Source: an uncultured Lachnospiraceae bacterium
GTDB lineage: Bacteria > Bacillota > Clostridia > Lachnospirales > Lachnospiraceae
Assembly: GCA_947178115.1 (NCBI GenBank)
Contig: CAMWXF010000006.1
Span: 1 to 14,945 of the forward strand
Direction: 5' to 3'
Length of the DNA stretch: 14,945 nt
Of the stretch, positions 14,101 to 14,945 are shown piece after piece. Within the stretch, counting starts at the first letter, position 1. Each line of letters opens with the position of its first letter. A program made the translations under genes and the position numbers. A model generated the notes under the pieces. The model ran no database searches. It had not been told where the DNA came from and was given only the letters and a program-made list of their open reading frames with translations.

Positions 14101-14945
14101 TCAGCCTCTGTTCCGAGATGGGAATCCAGCTTCGTAAAGTCTTTCGCCCAATAACCGGTGTAACCCCATGCTTCTGTAACTTCAGAGTCATTAACGCTGT
14201 TCGCAACTGTCTGATTCTCCACGATCGGCGTAATCCATATCGTATTAACGCCCAGCTCCTGCAGATAATCCAACTTCTGGGTCAGACCCGCAAAGTCACC
14301 GCCGTGATAGCTGGAGTTCAAACCATCGTTTGTGTTCTTATCATAACTGCCCGGCGCGTTGCCTTCGTTATTCGATGCATTACCATCAAAGAAACGGTCC
14401 GTCACTGCGAAATAAACTACTGCCTCATCCCAGTCGAAGTCAGAACCCTTATTGCGGTTCACAACCGTAACCTTAGCCTCCGTCTTATGCTCTTTACCAT
14501 ATATATCCTCTATGGTGATCGGAAGTGTCTTCTCGCCTGCGGATGTACCCTGTTTTACCGCGATAGAAATCGCCAACAGCTCCGGATCGATCTCAGCTTC
14601 CTTAGAACCGCCAAGTGCACTTAAATCCACTGTGGCTTTCTTGACTACCTTAAGCTCCTCTGCGTCTTCACTATCTGAATCCTTGGCATTAACCTTAATC
14701 GACAATACGTTGTTATCGTTATAATCCATCGTATCATTCTGGATCGCCGCTTCCATTTCTGCATCAATCATCTCATAGTTCAATACAGAATATTTTTTCT
14801 CTTCAATGGTCTCTGTTTCATCATTGAAATCATCTGTCACATATATTTCAGAATCTAAATAATAACGATAATAGTATTTAGCTGCCTTCGTTACATCTTC
14901 AAGGTCATAGTCAAGGCAGTACCTCTGGTCATCAGTATTATAAGT
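11124..14945 (-). CDS. Large extracellular GH13 alpha-amylase with tandem Ig-like modules (5' end outside window)
   Basis: The frame is open to the window edge, giving 1273 residues without the N-terminus; the GTG at 14840 is internal. Numbering from the edge: a Tyr-rich acidic stretch (1-75), a beta-rich linker module (about 80-165), then a GH13 (alpha/beta)8 catalytic domain from about 170. Its conserved regions are DVVLNH (300-305), YRVDTVKH with nucleophile Asp383, MIGEWA with acid/base Glu412, and SNHD with Asp478. The catalytic triad is complete. A beta-rich C-domain ends near 655. Seven diverged modules of about 65-90 aa follow, sharing patterns such as YTVSYSNNK-GTA-V and GxGxYxGS-xx-FKI, and resemble Ig-like or adhesive modules. 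The protein ends in GMRWWWNLFS with no LPXTG. Its role is probably degradation of starch or other alpha-glucans outside the cell. Substrate range and attachment are inference. Confidence 0.93.
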   Translation of the reverse strand, partial: TYNTDDQRYCLDYDLEDVTKAAKYYYRYYLDSEIYVTDDFNDETETIEEKKYSVLNYEMIDAEMEAAIQNDTMDYNDNNVLSIKVNAKDSDSEDAEELKVVKKATVDLSALGGSKEAEIDPELLAISIAVKQGTSAGEKTLPITIEDIYGKEHKTEAKVTVVNRNKGSDFDWDEAVVYFAVTDRFFDGNASNNEGNAPGSYDKNTNDGLNSSYHGGDFAGLTQKLDYLQELGVNTIWITPIVENQTVANSVNDSEVTEAWGYTGYWAKDFTKLDSHLGTEAEFSALLNAAHAKGMKVMVDVVLNHTGYGKEITDYYNTNFKNEDGDVIRMLRDDEEAINGHDQKSSLSGLPDFRTEDPEVRELVVEWQSNWISKYPIDYYRVDTVKHVDDTTWSAFKNALTEINPDFKMIGEWAGAGYATDTGMLDTGRMDALLDFDFPKEAADFVTGDLSGVEGFLSARNGAIDNTASLGSWLSNHDQKGFVKRLTEEKKVEEEYAKDLALVAASLQLTAKGQVYIYYGEEIGVSDGEENYPYQSNRRDFAWEKVKDDNKALAHYKKMISIRNMYSEVLAKGTRETISTDNRLDVFKRSYGGTTLTIALNIDNQEKTYTLTGQAPNTALVDYYSGKQFAVDASGNVEITVPAAADGGTVVLGTENFRIDLPADGGMQIKSIPDQTYTGLSIKLPEDVLQVYAGTTRLTAGVDYTVSYKNNKAIGTATVTIKGKGNYKDSVTAQFNIVPKNIAADDVVITYNEYVKDNGKEQKPLSKITYNGKKLTTKEYQVKYYKKNDSTPLTGVKEAGEYQMEITGLKSYTGKAVKSIFVVKGNLMNTMKITLSATGMSGNSINYTGEEIEPTVEVKNGSDPVGTECYTVSYSNNKSVGTANVIITGVSEEGYFGSVTRTFKIKGKELAKVAQVDTKSWQTAVPIDPVTGNAQQPNAVLAPKGQNGSLTKGKEYTVSYSNNTKPGTATMIFTGNGEYGYTGSVKKTFKITAIAWKQDDLGKNLMITVNQDVPFSKKGAKAGVIVTYKNKRLTEGKDYKLTYSNNKALADANANKKPSVAVTGMGSFSGKVNAGTFTIVKADLATAGITVTVRDAIYSDQNGNFKSKPVVKDADGTILTEGANKDYTLKYYAKVNGEWVDKTEADETLDAKTSMKVEVIAVDSDNCNYTGSTYKEYKVVARSISKATIIAKAQTYTGKAITLDASDFSKAKFGKDTLTYDVDYEIVPGSYEKNVNKGNATVTIRGKGNYGDEKKVTFRITSSGMRWWWNLFS

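Overview
The window looks like chromosomal DNA from a Gram-positive gut anaerobe of the Clostridia, most likely Lachnospiraceae. The reasons are the AAGGAGG-type ribosome sites, moderate GC, a giant secreted GH13 amylase with tandem Ig-like modules, a LtaS/OpgB-type phosphoglycerol transferase and a surface-glycan glycosyltransferase cluster. The genus cannot be fixed from sequence alone. Every gene I can support lies on the minus strand, so transcription runs from high to low coordinates. I found no tRNA, rRNA, CRISPR array or insertion sequence with terminal inverted repeats.

Layout in order of transcription: (1) 14945-11124, the 3' 1273 codons of a very large extracellular alpha-amylase, closed by a strong hairpin terminator (11081-11046). 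(2) 10916-8818, two tandem, diverged copies of one gene of unknown function with a possible PD-(D/E)XK nuclease-like signature and a C-terminal coiled coil. The copies share a 55-nt block directly upstream of the start that is identical in both. (3) 8762-5624, a clear sigma-A-type promoter followed by three tightly coupled membrane genes: an extracytoplasmic glycerophosphodiester phosphodiesterase, a small three-TM protein and an OpgB/LtaS-like phosphoglycerol transferase. This block is visibly more AT-rich than what follows. (4) 5620-1, a second candidate promoter and a polysaccharide operon: polyprenyl-phosphate sugar-phosphate transferase (the initiating enzyme), GT4, GT2, GT11 (alpha-1,2-fucosyltransferase-like) and a GT2 cut off by the window edge.

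Taken together, blocks 3 and 4 suggest a cell-surface glycan. It would be started on undecaprenyl phosphate at the inner membrane face, extended by at least four glycosyltransferases including a probable fucosyltransferase, and possibly decorated with glycerol phosphate by the OpgB-like enzyme. The membrane-tethered phosphodiesterase encoded beside it could trim or recycle that decoration. No flippase or polymerase is in view; these would be expected beyond coordinate 1.

The least explained parts are the tandem paralogue pair with its invariant leader, the three-gene glycerol-phosphate block, and the odd Trp-rich C-terminus of the amylase, which has no LPXTG anchor.
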